The position numbers were made by a program, and so were the translations under genes. This document shows, piece after piece, positions 45,757 through 54,536 of a DNA stretch of 64,000 bases. Below the pieces are notes generated by a model that was not told the DNA's origin, searched no databases, and was given only the letters and a program-made list of their open reading frames with translations. Origin of the DNA: Betaproteobacteria bacterium (lineage in GTDB: Bacteria; Bdellovibrionota_B; Oligoflexia; Silvanigrellales; Silvanigrellaceae); NCBI GenBank assembly GCA_016868315.1, contig VGHE01000003.1, positions 309,044 to 373,043 on the forward strand, written 5' to 3'. Every line of letters begins with the position of its first letter. The first letter of the stretch is position 1.

Positions 45757-48414
45757 ATGCAAGAAACACAGACCAACGCAGTCAACAACAGCGCAACCCT
45801 GCCTGAGGTGCTTGCGCCTGTCGGTGGGCGTGAACAATTTTTTGCCGCTCTCAACTCCGGTGCGGATGCTGTTTTTCTCGGATTGAAGAATTTTAATGCT
45901 CGAGCGCGGGCTGAGAACTTCAGTCTCGACGACTTGCGTGAGCTCATACCGGTTGCCCACAGCCATGGCATGCGGGTTCTCGTTACCATGAATATCCTTA
46001 TCAAGAACGTTGAGCTCCAACCTCTCCTTGAGGTGCTTTCAGCTCTCGAAGAAATCGAAGTAGACGCCATCATTGTGCAAGACCTTGGGCTTGCACGCCT
46101 GTGCCGTGAATATTTCCCGCAGCTGCGTTTGCACGCTTCGACACAGATGGCAGTGCACAATCTCGATGGAGTGCTTGAAGCCATGCGCTGCGGCTTTAAG
46201 CGAGTTGTCTTGGCGCGCGAGCTCACTGCACTGGAAATCAAAAAAATTCGAGCTGCCGTGCCGCGTGAGCAAGTTGAACTCGAGGCCTTTTGCCATGGCA
46301 GCTTGTGCTACTCATACAGCGGGCTGTGTTTTTTCTCAGGCGCGGAAGATGCCCGCAGCGGCAACCGCGGCGAATGCGCCTATACGTGCCGCAAGCCATA
46401 CAAAATCCTCAATGAGCCAGGACATGGCTTTCTTTTCAGCATGAAAGACTTCAACACAGTTGAGACGCTGAATTTGCTTGTCGATGCTGGTGTCGACACC
46501 CTGAAAATCGAAGGTCGAAAGAAGGATGCGCAATACGTATCAACGGTCGTCCGCGCCTACCGGCAGCGACTCGATGAAATCTTTGGGCGCACAACCCTGC
46601 GTCGCAATGCGCCCGCTTTGGCGCATGAACTTAATCAGGCTCAGGCTGCAAGCAAGGAGCGTCTCCGGGAAGATCTCAGCCTGACCTTCCAACGCGGCAG
46701 CACCTCTTTTTTCCTAAAGGGCCGCTATCACGAGAATGTGATTGATTTGAACAATCCAACCCACAAAGGTCAGGCCGTGGGAGAAGTGCTTACGGTACGT
46801 GGTCGTAAAATTGAGATACTCGCCCAGTGTTCGCTCGAAAAATTCGACGGGCTACGTATCGACCCCGCAGAAGAACTCTACCATGCAAAGCCACAACATG
46901 GAGAGAGTCAACGCAGTGCTCTCGGAGACGTCAGCAAAAAGTATCAAAACGAGGTGTGCCATTTCTCGCTGAGATCCTTCTGGGTCGAGGGAAAATCCGT
47001 CACTGCAGCGGCGGCAGGCAGCAGAGTGAGTATCGATCTTCCTCAAGAGGTACCCTTGCCCCAGGTCGGCGACCGCGTTGTACGCACACGCTCAGATGCT
47101 CTACGTCAAGAAATCGAAAAGCGCGTGCGCCCGCCTGCTGACACACGTTTGCGCCCTTTCAGAAAAGTAGAAATCACCTTCAAACTGAGTCAGGATGGAG
47201 ACGAGCTTCGGCTCTGTGCTGAGGTCAGTAAACTTTCTGTCCCAGTGTTGAGTGTTACACATCGCGTTGCTGCCGTGCGTCCCCAGGCTGAAGGCTCAGG
47301 GCTGGAAAAGAGCATCAAAGACCTTTTCACGCTGTTTGGGAATATTGGCTTCAAAGCAGAGCCGCTGTCCGTGGAAGGCGACGAGCACTGGTTTGTTGCC
47401 CGGAGCGTGCTGAAGGAACTCAAGCGAGAAATCGAGGAGAAGCTTCCCGGAGCCTATTCTGCGTTCGTCAATGAGCGTTTGACCGTGGCGAGCGAGAAAA
47501 CACGATCCGCCGGACGCTCCCTGACACCGAGGCGCACGGGTCAGTCGAGCTTGGCTATTAAAATCGATCGGCTCGAATATCTCCCCTGGATTGAGGAGTT
47601 TCACACCGCTGAGATTTCAGCGGCAAACCTCACAATCGAAGAGGTTGTTTTCGAGCCAAAACGCACGTTTCTTCCTCAAAATAATTTCGGTGAAGTCATC
47701 CAGTCCCTCCTCCATCTCAAACAGCGCACAGGTCTTCGCCTTCGCCTTGCCTTCCCCACAGTTCTGAGAGCTTGGGATGAGCCCCTCATGAAGCGTTGGA
47801 CTCAACTGTTCTTAGACAATGGAATCACAGATATCGAAATTGGAAACCTGGGAGTGCTGTCGATGATTGAACGCTGGGGGATGCGTCAACACGTCACATC
47901 GATCCGTTCCGACTTCACGCTCTATACGCTCAATACAGCGGCAGCTGCGCATTGGGGTGAACGGGGAATAGACTCAGTTGCTTTGTCGGTTGAAGATGAC
48001 TTCAACAACATCAAGGACAGCTGCAAGCATTGGCCTGAAGAAATCACCCCCCAAGCTATTCTCTTCAAAGATACACCCTTATTCATCGCCGAAAGCTGCA
48101 GCCTTACAGCTCTCCACAATGGTTGCCCAACCAACGCTGTATGCGGCTATCGCACGCTGGAAATCCAAAACGATGCCGGTGAGCAATTCTTTGTCGCACA
48201 TGAAACCTGTAAATCAATTGTCTTCGACAAACGCTCCTATTCAATTACCCACAAACGCCATCAACTCGAGGAAATTGGGCTCACCCACTTCCGAGCAGAC
48301 TTCCTGACCCGCGCCTACGATGAAAATCGTTTCAAAGATGTGCTCCGTGCAATCGTTGCAAGAGAGGCAGTCAGCGACACTCATGGAGCGAATTTCGACA
48401 GGACACTGCTGTGA
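45757..48414 (+). CDS. Peptidase U32 family protein (RlhA/TrhP-like)
   Basis: An 885-residue member of the U32 family, whose characterised members are RNA hydroxylation enzymes using prephenate-derived chemistry and an iron-sulfur site. The N-terminal TIM-barrel part has PEVLAPVGGREQFFAALNSGADAVFLG, LHASTQMAVHN, the signature EAFCHGSLCYSYSGLCF and CAYTC, and then MKDFNTVETL. A long C-terminal extension includes a second barrel-like region (about 600-800) with further Cys residues. It is longer than E. coli RlhA (about 650). ATG 45757 has GAGAGGG upstream. The following chorismate mutase gene overlaps it, which fits a link to prephenate. Confidence 0.88.
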   Translation: MQETQTNAVNNSATLPEVLAPVGGREQFFAALNSGADAVFLGLKNFNARARAENFSLDDLRELIPVAHSHGMRVLVTMNILIKNVELQPLLEVLSALEEIEVDAIIVQDLGLARLCREYFPQLRLHASTQMAVHNLDGVLEAMRCGFKRVVLARELTALEIKKIRAAVPREQVELEAFCHGSLCYSYSGLCFFSGAEDARSGNRGECAYTCRKPYKILNEPGHGFLFSMKDFNTVETLNLLVDAGVDTLKIEGRKKDAQYVSTVVRAYRQRLDEIFGRTTLRRNAPALAHELNQAQAASKERLREDLSLTFQRGSTSFFLKGRYHENVIDLNNPTHKGQAVGEVLTVRGRKIEILAQCSLEKFDGLRIDPAEELYHAKPQHGESQRSALGDVSKKYQNEVCHFSLRSFWVEGKSVTAAAAGSRVSIDLPQEVPLPQVGDRVVRTRSDALRQEIEKRVRPPADTRLRPFRKVEITFKLSQDGDELRLCAEVSKLSVPVLSVTHRVAAVRPQAEGSGLEKSIKDLFTLFGNIGFKAEPLSVEGDEHWFVARSVLKELKREIEEKLPGAYSAFVNERLTVASEKTRSAGRSLTPRRTGQSSLAIKIDRLEYLPWIEEFHTAEISAANLTIEEVVFEPKRTFLPQNNFGEVIQSLLHLKQRTGLRLRLAFPTVLRAWDEPLMKRWTQLFLDNGITDIEIGNLGVLSMIERWGMRQHVTSIRSDFTLYTLNTAAAAHWGERGIDSVALSVEDDFNNIKDSCKHWPEEITPQAILFKDTPLFIAESCSLTALHNGCPTNAVCGYRTLEIQNDAGEQFFVAHETCKSIVFDKRSYSITHKRHQLEEIGLTHFRADFLTRAYDENRFKDVLRAIVAREAVSDTHGANFDRTLL

Positions 48415-48725
48415 ACAAAGTCGATGCGAAAGCAGCACTGTCAATTGCAGAACTGCGCACGCAGGTCGATATTATCGACCTGCAACTTCTTGAGAGCATC
48501 AAGAAGCGCGCTACTCTTGCACGACAGATGGGAGTGATTAAAAAAGACGCGGGTGCACCACTGAGGGATACAGCCCGCGAAAGCACAATTCTCGAGAAAA
48601 TTATCCAGGAAAACAGATGCAGTGAGCCTCGCCTACCTGACTCTGACCTCGAGAATCTCTACCGCTGTCTGATGCAGATCTGCCTCAAGATCCAGGAATC
48701 AGAAAACGCCAGCTTCAACGGTTGA
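48411..48725 (+). CDS. Chorismate mutase (AroQ type)
   Basis: A 104-residue AroQ-fold protein that would convert chorismate to prephenate in the cytosol. The N-terminal helix has LRTQVDIIDLQLLESIKKRATLARQ, with the conserved Arg and Lys set. GVIKKDAGAPLRDTARES and a final helical segment follow, as expected. Its GTG start overlaps the TGA of the U32 gene (GTGA), so translation is coupled. Characterised U32 hydroxylases depend on prephenate, so the pairing is functionally suggestive. Its 3' end overlaps the convergent gene by 11 bases. Confidence 0.85.
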   Translation: MNKVDAKAALSIAELRTQVDIIDLQLLESIKKRATLARQMGVIKKDAGAPLRDTARESTILEKIIQENRCSEPRLPDSDLENLYRCLMQICLKIQESENASFNG

Positions 48726-49146
48726 TGTCACCCGCTGCACAATTGAAAGACAGCGTCTGCTGCATCAGTGTCGTGTAGAACAGCAACATGGTTTGTTGAG
48801 CCGGTGTGAACGCTGGCGGAGGCTCTCCCTGACTTCCATCGAGCGTCGACATTATAGAAGCAATCGATTGGTACACAGACCAAGGCACTTTTACCTGCTT
48901 TGTGCAGACATCGCCTTTGCGCAAGACAGTGGTCTGGTATGAGTTGGAATCATCCAAATAAATCACAGGAGAGTTTACAACAACTGGCCTGTCAACGGCA
49001 CTGTCCATCTGGATACTCACTTCAAAAATCACACACTGCCCATCCGGATGACATTGCTGCCCACCCTTTTCAGGCTGTTTCAGATTTGCACTCGCCATAG
49101 AACTCAAACTCAAGGCGAGCACAAAGGGAGCAATCTTTTTTAACAT
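48715..49146 (-). CDS. Small exported protein, paralogue A
   Basis: A 143-residue exported protein with a signal peptide (about residues 1-20, ending MASA). The mature part has Cys pairs (CHPDGQCVIFEV), DVCTKQVKVP, and a C-terminal block PAQQTMLLFYTTLMQQTLSFNC. The neighbour at 49173-49610 shares this layout and the C-terminal block, so the two are tandem paralogues. I chose ATG 49146 because GGAG lies 6 bases upstream; an ATG two codons earlier would sit inside the ribosome site. The family is unknown. Confidence 0.7.
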   Translation of the reverse strand: MLKKIAPFVLALSLSSMASANLKQPEKGGQQCHPDGQCVIFEVSIQMDSAVDRPVVVNSPVIYLDDSNSYQTTVLRKGDVCTKQVKVPWSVYQSIASIMSTLDGSQGEPPPAFTPAQQTMLLFYTTLMQQTLSFNCAAGDINR

Positions 49147-49172
49147 AAGCATCTCCTTTCTTGCGGTTTATC

Positions 49173-49610
49173 TCAATTGGAACATTGAAAATTCATCGTC
49201 TGTTGCATGATCGTGTTGTAGTAGAGCAACATCGTCTGTTCGGCTGGGGTCAGACTCGCAGGTAGTGCGTTCTGATCGCCTCGTGCTAAAACAGATCGAA
49301 ACATTTGAGTGACTGCATCAAAGACAACTCTCGGAACTCGCACCTCCTTTCGACATGTTTTCTTCGCGCTCAATGTGCTCATAGGCATGGGCTTAAAACC
49401 ATCGGAATCAATCGTGCCCACCATCACTCCACCGGAGCCCGAAGGGCTCTTCTGCGCAACCTCATGTTCAACGCGGATCAATGAGCAGAAGCCATCAGCC
49501 GCGCAGCTTCCCGGAGTCCAATATCCACCCTCACCGGCAAAAACTTGTGTTGAGCAACTCAAGAGAGTCAGTATCAAAACTCGTGGGATCCATTCTTTTC
49601 TCATCTGCAT
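49173..49610 (-). CDS. Small exported protein, paralogue B
   Basis: A 145-residue exported protein with a signal peptide ending QVFAGE (about residue 25). Layout matches the downstream paralogue: CAADGFCSLIRVE, KKTCRKEVRVPRVVFDAV and PAEQTMLLYYNTIMQQTMNFQC. ATG 49610 has AGGAGG eight bases upstream. The pair lies 26 bases apart on the same strand and is probably one transcript. Conserved cysteines suggest disulfides in the mature protein. Confidence 0.7.
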   Translation of the reverse strand: MQMRKEWIPRVLILTLLSCSTQVFAGEGGYWTPGSCAADGFCSLIRVEHEVAQKSPSGSGGVMVGTIDSDGFKPMPMSTLSAKKTCRKEVRVPRVVFDAVTQMFRSVLARGDQNALPASLTPAEQTMLLYYNTIMQQTMNFQCSN

Positions 49611-49784
49611 GAGTCACGCCTCCTGTCTCGTTGGATCTTCATATAGCTCCTCTTTGTTGAGCTGCGTCTATTTCGGATTTTCACGTTTCAGGAAGATTGA
49701 ATGGCCAGGGTTCGACAGAGAGATTTCGGAATTTTATCCTCCGAACCGTTCTTGGAGTTCTATTTTTAAAGGGGAGAATGACGT

Positions 49785-50114
49785 ATGATGAATCGTTACT
49801 TTAGCCTTGGTTTACTTGGCATTTGCGCTTTTCAAGGAACTGCATCAGTAACAGCCTTTGCACAGCAAAACACAGGCACGGTAAACACTCCCGGCGCATG
49901 TCAGGATCTCGTAATCGTCATGAAGGATGACTCACCCGATGCTGTAAACAGCAAAAAAATGACCGTCTTTTTGGATTGCCATGAAAATGCGGGCAATCTC
50001 CCCTCGGCAACAACAATGAACTTCTTCATTTTTGACCAAGGACGCCTTTGCCATGTGAACTTCAGGGAAGGCTTGAATCGGCCAGCGCGGTGCACCTTCG
50101 CCCATGTCGATTGA
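49785..50114 (+). CDS. Small exported protein
   Basis: A 109-residue protein with a signal peptide (about residues 1-26, ending AFAQQ) and a short mature domain with four Cys (GACQDL, FLDCHEN, RLCHVN, RCTFAH). GGGGAG stands upstream of ATGATG, a good start. Its last 183 bases overlap the 3' end of the minus-strand gene 49932-50834. Both have good starts and signal peptides, so this is either a real antisense overlap or one reading frame has been lengthened by a mutation. Confidence 0.6.
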   Translation: MMNRYFSLGLLGICAFQGTASVTAFAQQNTGTVNTPGACQDLVIVMKDDSPDAVNSKKMTVFLDCHENAGNLPSATTMNFFIFDQGRLCHVNFREGLNRPARCTFAHVD

Positions 50115-50834
50115 AAGTGGAGTTTCATCTGCGGAAGATTCAATCGAAAATCGCAGAGCACCCGAACCAAGAGGCCTGAGCAACGTACTCCGCCCAGACG
50201 CATCTCCTGAAATATAAAATCCCGAATATGCAAATATATCCGAGGGCTCAAGCTCGAGTCGGGCAAAGTTATCCTTATTGGTGCATTCAGGATTAATTTC
50301 ATAACGAACAGTAAATGCCGAGTTCGGATTTATCCTAAAGTAACAGAGACCGCCCCGGGCAATCACTTCATAATTGTCCACCGGGAAAACCTCACAGGCA
50401 GGATGCTCACCCGCGGGCGAAATTCCTGCAGCGTCTCGTATTCTAAATTGAACACAGGCATTCAATTGCCGTGTTTGCAATTGATACAAACTCTGTTTGC
50501 TGTCCCATGTTCTCAGTGCCATAGGAAATGGAACATCTTGGACACTACATTTGTCGGGGTTCAATTTTCCTGTGAAGGCCGCAGAGTGGCCACCGAGAAG
50601 ATTCACAAACTCGGGTCCCGTAGCCAACGTCAACCAACGGTTAAAATCGTCAGCTGGAAAGCCAGAAAACGAAGCGACGGGCAGGATTGTGCCGACACTC
50701 CCGGCCCAGCCGCTCTGCGGTGCAATGTGCAGGTGCACCGCCTCTGGAACCGAGCGCAAGAGATCACCCTGGGCAGAAACAGACGCGACTCCCAGACAAA
50801 CAACACTTAAGAGACTCAGGTTCAGTGTTTTCAT
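49932..50834 (-). CDS. Exported Cys-containing hypothetical protein
   Basis: A 300-residue protein with a signal peptide (residues 1-21, ending VSAQG). The mature part is beta-rich with paired Cys (DKCSVQDVP, NACVQFRIRD, HPACEVFP, GLCYFRI, PECTNKDN). The last 60 residues lie antisense to the gene at 49785-50114 and look less protein-like (EVHCCCRGEIAR), so the natural end may be near residue 240. It is downstream of the exported gene 50857-51777 on the same strand. No family recognised. Confidence 0.6.
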   Translation of the reverse strand: MKTLNLSLLSVVCLGVASVSAQGDLLRSVPEAVHLHIAPQSGWAGSVGTILPVASFSGFPADDFNRWLTLATGPEFVNLLGGHSAAFTGKLNPDKCSVQDVPFPMALRTWDSKQSLYQLQTRQLNACVQFRIRDAAGISPAGEHPACEVFPVDNYEVIARGGLCYFRINPNSAFTVRYEINPECTNKDNFARLELEPSDIFAYSGFYISGDASGRSTLLRPLGSGALRFSIESSADETPLSIDMGEGAPRWPIQAFPEVHMAKASLVKNEEVHCCCRGEIARIFMAIQKDGHFFAVYSIG

Positions 50835-50856
50835 ATGCGCTCAGTTCCTTTTCTTC

Positions 50857-51777
50857 TTATGGCAGAACTGGAGTGTAGGAGACGTTGTTTACGTGCAAGT
50901 CGATTGTGAAGTTGGCACTGTTCAGATCCCACTTGCGCTTAGCAATTGCCTGCTCGCGGAAGATGTAACGGAGCACGCAAAATTTAGCCGGAGCTTCGAG
51001 AGGAACCTCGTGTGGGCTCGCAATTGAGCCAAACACGTTCTGCGCGGTTCCGTTGAAATCGTTTGCGGTTGTCAGGTGTGTTTGCGAAAGAGGCACCCCA
51101 TCGAGCCCCAAAAGACCTATGGCAAAGAGATCGTTAATGGTCGTTGTCGACCAGTTTTCGCTGCCTGAGGAGCTTCTTTCCTCACACACCAACTTGCCCT
51201 GCACTTCCAAGTCCGCATCTGTTAGGTAAGTTCCTGCGCCGAGGTCGGTTGCGGAAACCACATCGCGAACATGGTATTCATACTCGCCCGGGGGATAAGG
51301 AAGTTGAGAACCGCGGAAGCAGAAATCAACAAAGTACCGCGCACCATAGTAATCCGAAGCCAGATTGAACGTCAGCTGGCCTGCAGAAGTCCCGGCATTA
51401 GAGTTAGCAATGACCGTGTTAAGGCGGTCAATGACAGGTGTTGTGAACCCTGGATAGCCTGAGGGATAGGCCACCGTGTGGAATCCAGGCGGGGGTGGAA
51501 GAATCGTATTGCTTTGAATCATGAGATCGTTCCAAATAGAAATCGGATTACCGTTGTTGTATGCGCCAACACGCGCCTGGATATTGCTTTGTGCAGCCGA
51601 TCCGCGCACCCCAATGGGGAGCAAAAAGAGAGGATCATAAATACCTGCATCACAGGCATAGAGGTCTGAGCCAGAGCTGTTCACAAGAAAATTAAAGTTA
51701 ATATCGGCTGCTTGAGCCGCATTCAAAAAACTAAATCCCGCTGCTATCGTCGCAAATATACCATAATAATACTTCAT
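50857..51777 (-). CDS. Exported hypothetical protein
   Basis: A 306-residue exported protein with a signal peptide (about residues 1-23, ending AQAAD). The mature part is Asn/Ser/Gly-rich with few Cys (LYACDAG, VDFCFRGS, KLVCEERSS, KFCVLRYIF). This resembles a surface or fimbria-like beta protein, but no family is recognised. ATG 51777 is well supported by AAGGAG six bases upstream. It is followed after 22 bases by another exported gene, so the two are probably one operon. Confidence 0.68.
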   Translation of the reverse strand: MKYYYGIFATIAAGFSFLNAAQAADINFNFLVNSSGSDLYACDAGIYDPLFLLPIGVRGSAAQSNIQARVGAYNNGNPISIWNDLMIQSNTILPPPPGFHTVAYPSGYPGFTTPVIDRLNTVIANSNAGTSAGQLTFNLASDYYGARYFVDFCFRGSQLPYPPGEYEYHVRDVVSATDLGAGTYLTDADLEVQGKLVCEERSSSGSENWSTTTINDLFAIGLLGLDGVPLSQTHLTTANDFNGTAQNVFGSIASPHEVPLEAPAKFCVLRYIFREQAIAKRKWDLNSANFTIDLHVNNVSYTPVLP

Positions 51778-51947
51778 AAAAATCTCCTTCAAAAATTAAA
51801 TAATTCCTGTGGCCAAAGAACCAGGAACAATCAGTCTGGACGGGACGTAGGATGGAATTAAAAGTGCGTGAAAATTTTCTCAAGCTTCAAGGAAAGAAGC
51901 TGATGTGCTGATAAGAAGGTTTTCTGTGGAGAAAGAAAACTAAAATT

Positions 51948-52277
51948 TTACTCTTCGTCGCTTAGCCAATATTCACTCGAAGTCGCAAAGACGTTCCCCA
52001 GACGGCGGGCAAGTTCGGGGGTGATCTTTTGTCCACCGCGTATGAGGGCGTGAGCCTCTGCGGCCGGCACGCCAATCTGCTCGGCCAAATCTCGAGCGGT
52101 CCAACCGCGCCCTTCCGTTTCGCGTGCCAACTTCGATCTCTTTCCCGAGGCAACGAGTGTCGAGGGCTGCGCAGGGAGCTGGTCAGGTGGCAGGCGTCCT
52201 TTCAACTCACGGCGGGCAAGCTCAATGAGGAGATTTTCGTCCAAAAAGAGATCTTTCAGATCTGGTTCTTTAGCCAT
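51948..52277 (-). CDS. XRE-type helix-turn-helix protein (HigA-like)
   Basis: A 109-residue DNA-binding protein. The C-terminal half is an XRE helix-turn-helix (WTARDLAEQIGVPAAEAHALIRGGQ) ending in ITPELARRLGNVFATSSEYWL, very like HigA antitoxins. The N-terminal 45 residues are a charged extension with no toxin-like features. No HigB/RelE toxin gene is adjacent on either side. It may be an orphan antitoxin or a plain regulator of the exported-protein genes next to it. ATG 52277 has GAGGG upstream. Confidence 0.8.
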   Translation of the reverse strand: MAKEPDLKDLFLDENLLIELARRELKGRLPPDQLPAQPSTLVASGKRSKLARETEGRGWTARDLAEQIGVPAAEAHALIRGGQKITPELARRLGNVFATSSEYWLSDEE

Positions 52278-52432
52278 ATGCCCTCACCCCCACCGTCTGA
52301 GTCCGAATCAATTCACCAACCTTGGCCATTTCTTTAGCACTCTGTCGAACCCGAGGCTATCGGAGTCCACCCCAATCTGGCACAATACGCATTTAAACCG
52401 GCAAACATGCCACCTGACAAAACAGATAATTC

Positions 52433-53050
52433 ATGAACACCGCAAAGATTTCTGATTCCAACTTGGCGCGGCAGACCCTTAAAAATCTGCCCTGGCTGCC
52501 TGTTGCCCTTTCCCTCATTGCTCTTGGGATGCTCATTTTAACCGAGGCCGACTCGACTCAGGCTGTTTTTGCATTTGAACTCGGAGGCTCCAGCCTCAAA
52601 TCCCAACTTGCTTTCGATACCAGTGCACCCCTGAAGGGATTCGCAATCCCGGTGCTGACCTCGTTCTTTGTGCACGAGAACCCCAGCCATCTTTTTTCAA
52701 ATCTCCCTTGGCTCATTATCGCAGGGATAGCGCTGCAAAAATACTGTTCGATCGGCTGGATTATAGCCGTGCTGTTGGTGGGTCACAGCACAGCACTTCT
52801 CGGAGCAGTTGCCGCGCATCACCTTACTTCGGCACCTCCGCTGGCTCTGGGTATGAGCGGTGGAGTTTTTGCTTTACTGTTTACCTGGCTTTTCTATCGC
52901 TTCAAATTTTGGAGCTGGGCTGCTCTGCTCACCGTCGTGTTCCTGCTGCACGCAACACATCTCGCATTGTTGCTCAGTCATGCTCCTGCGTTGTTCAGCG
53001 GCTGGCTCTGTGGAAATCTTCTTCTTCGCTCAAAAATCAAAAGCGCCTAG
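52433..53050 (+). CDS. Rhomboid-family intramembrane serine protease
   Basis: A 205-residue polytopic membrane protein. Rhomboid features are present: H86 and N90 in SHLFSN (family HxxxN), the nucleophile S142 in GMSGGVFALLF (family GxSG), and H183 in the last helix (LLSHAPALFSG), giving a Ser-His dyad. Six membrane helices can be placed. It would cut membrane-embedded substrates. The substrate is unknown. It is convergent with the beta-propeller pseudogene, 25 bases apart. Confidence 0.85.
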   Translation: MNTAKISDSNLARQTLKNLPWLPVALSLIALGMLILTEADSTQAVFAFELGGSSLKSQLAFDTSAPLKGFAIPVLTSFFVHENPSHLFSNLPWLIIAGIALQKYCSIGWIIAVLLVGHSTALLGAVAAHHLTSAPPLALGMSGGVFALLFTWLFYRFKFWSWAALLTVVFLLHATHLALLLSHAPALFSGWLCGNLLLRSKIKSA

Positions 53051-53075
53051 ACTTTGCAAACCCGCTCTGCCGCAT

Positions 53076-54536
53076 TCACCGGAACAGTGCAGCAGTTCCT
53101 TTTCCGTCGACCACGACAAACTCACGCCCTGATATTGTGATTGGAGCATAGATGATTTTGTGGTCTGGCAATTGACTCCTGAAAAGAACATTTCCCGAAG
53201 CGCGATCGAGCAGATAAATACCATCCATCATCGACGCGTAAACCAACGCATCGCGCTCCTGGAAGTACACCGGTGAAGCAAAATTTACGCCTTTTGATTT
53301 CTCCACCTTTTTGCACCAGCGTACTTCGCGCGCAACCAAATTGAGTGCACAGACTGTACCCTTGGTGTCAGTGGTGAAAAGCTCATCGCCGATAACGAGC
53401 GGTAAGGTTGTTTGTGGTGACGCTAGATTGAAGGTCAGCGTAGGCAGACCGGTGTCTTGCCTAAAACACTGCACTCCTCCAAGCCCTGATTCAAAATAGA
53501 TTTCGCCATAAACAAAACAAACATGTTCCCGCCAGACCACTGGATTCATCCAACTCGATGCCGGCAACTCCATTTTCCAGATTTTTTCACCGCTCTAAAA
53601 ATCATATGCAACGGCATAAGATCGGTTTTTCTCCGTGTCTCCCTTTTCTCGCCCGGTACCTGCAAATACCCGACCATTCATAACACGCACAGAGGAGTCA
53701 ATGTAACCATCGTTGGCCGTCCACTTCGCCTTGAACGTCTGGGGATCGACCGCATGAATGCCATCCGAGCCAGCCACCACGAACATCAATTTTTGCCACT
53801 GATGCTCTGCCATCACGGGCTGTCCCTCGGTGTGACCTTTAGTCGAGTATGCCCCCTTGAGGCGCCCTGTGCGTAAATCAAACGCATAAATTCGTGCCGA
53901 ATGCGTATCGTGTACACCTTCACCCACATACAGAACGCCATCATCGATCATCAGTTCAGGGGTGACAGGAGTACCAACGAAAAAGCTGCGCAGAATCGCA
54001 CCCGATTCAGCATCGAGTTCGTAAACGAACCCATCAAAACTACCGACAAAGACACTGCCACCGGAAAAAATAGGCGAGCGGAAGGAACCTTTGGGTAATT
54101 TCTGACTCCAGCCAGCTTTGAACTCTTGTTGTCGAGGTTGTCCAGCAACACCTGCTCCCACAGAATGTTCGCCCGGCACGGAGTGATAATTCTCATAAGA
54201 TCTATCGGAAGGTTTGGCCTTGTCACGAGCCTCTTTCTCAATACGCCACAGCATCGTGGGTCGATTCTTAATGTGGGTGTAGAGCTGTATTCCTCCAAGA
54301 ACTAAAATGTTGAGCACAAGCGCAGACAAAAGCACCTTGGGTTTAAGCAGCACTTCAAGCAGACGCCGAGGTCCCTCGCTCTTCAGGCGGATGCCGAAAA
54401 GTCCTGCGATAAATGAAGCAAGCATAGAGAGGGCAACCATGACTGCCGTCAGCGGAATCATCACGGTTGGAATGATTAAACTCTGATAATTGACAAGTGT
54501 TTCAGGATTCAAGTGAGACACGTCCATTGTTACCAT
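53076..54536 (-). pseudogene. Membrane-anchored PQQ-type beta-propeller protein, in-frame TAG
   Basis: One reading frame of about 486 codons split by an amber codon at 53597-53595. It is open from 54536 to 53598 and continues in the same frame to 53076. Across the break the sequence reads AYDF-stop-SGEKIWKMEL, exactly the strand-turn of a PQQ-like blade, so a single Lys/Gln codon was probably lost. The N-terminus has two membrane helices (about residues 15-42 and 60-82). The rest forms repeated blades such as SGGSVFVGSFDGFVYELDAES. It overlaps by 35 bases the PEP-utilising pseudogene upstream, which is also broken. Confidence 0.8.
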
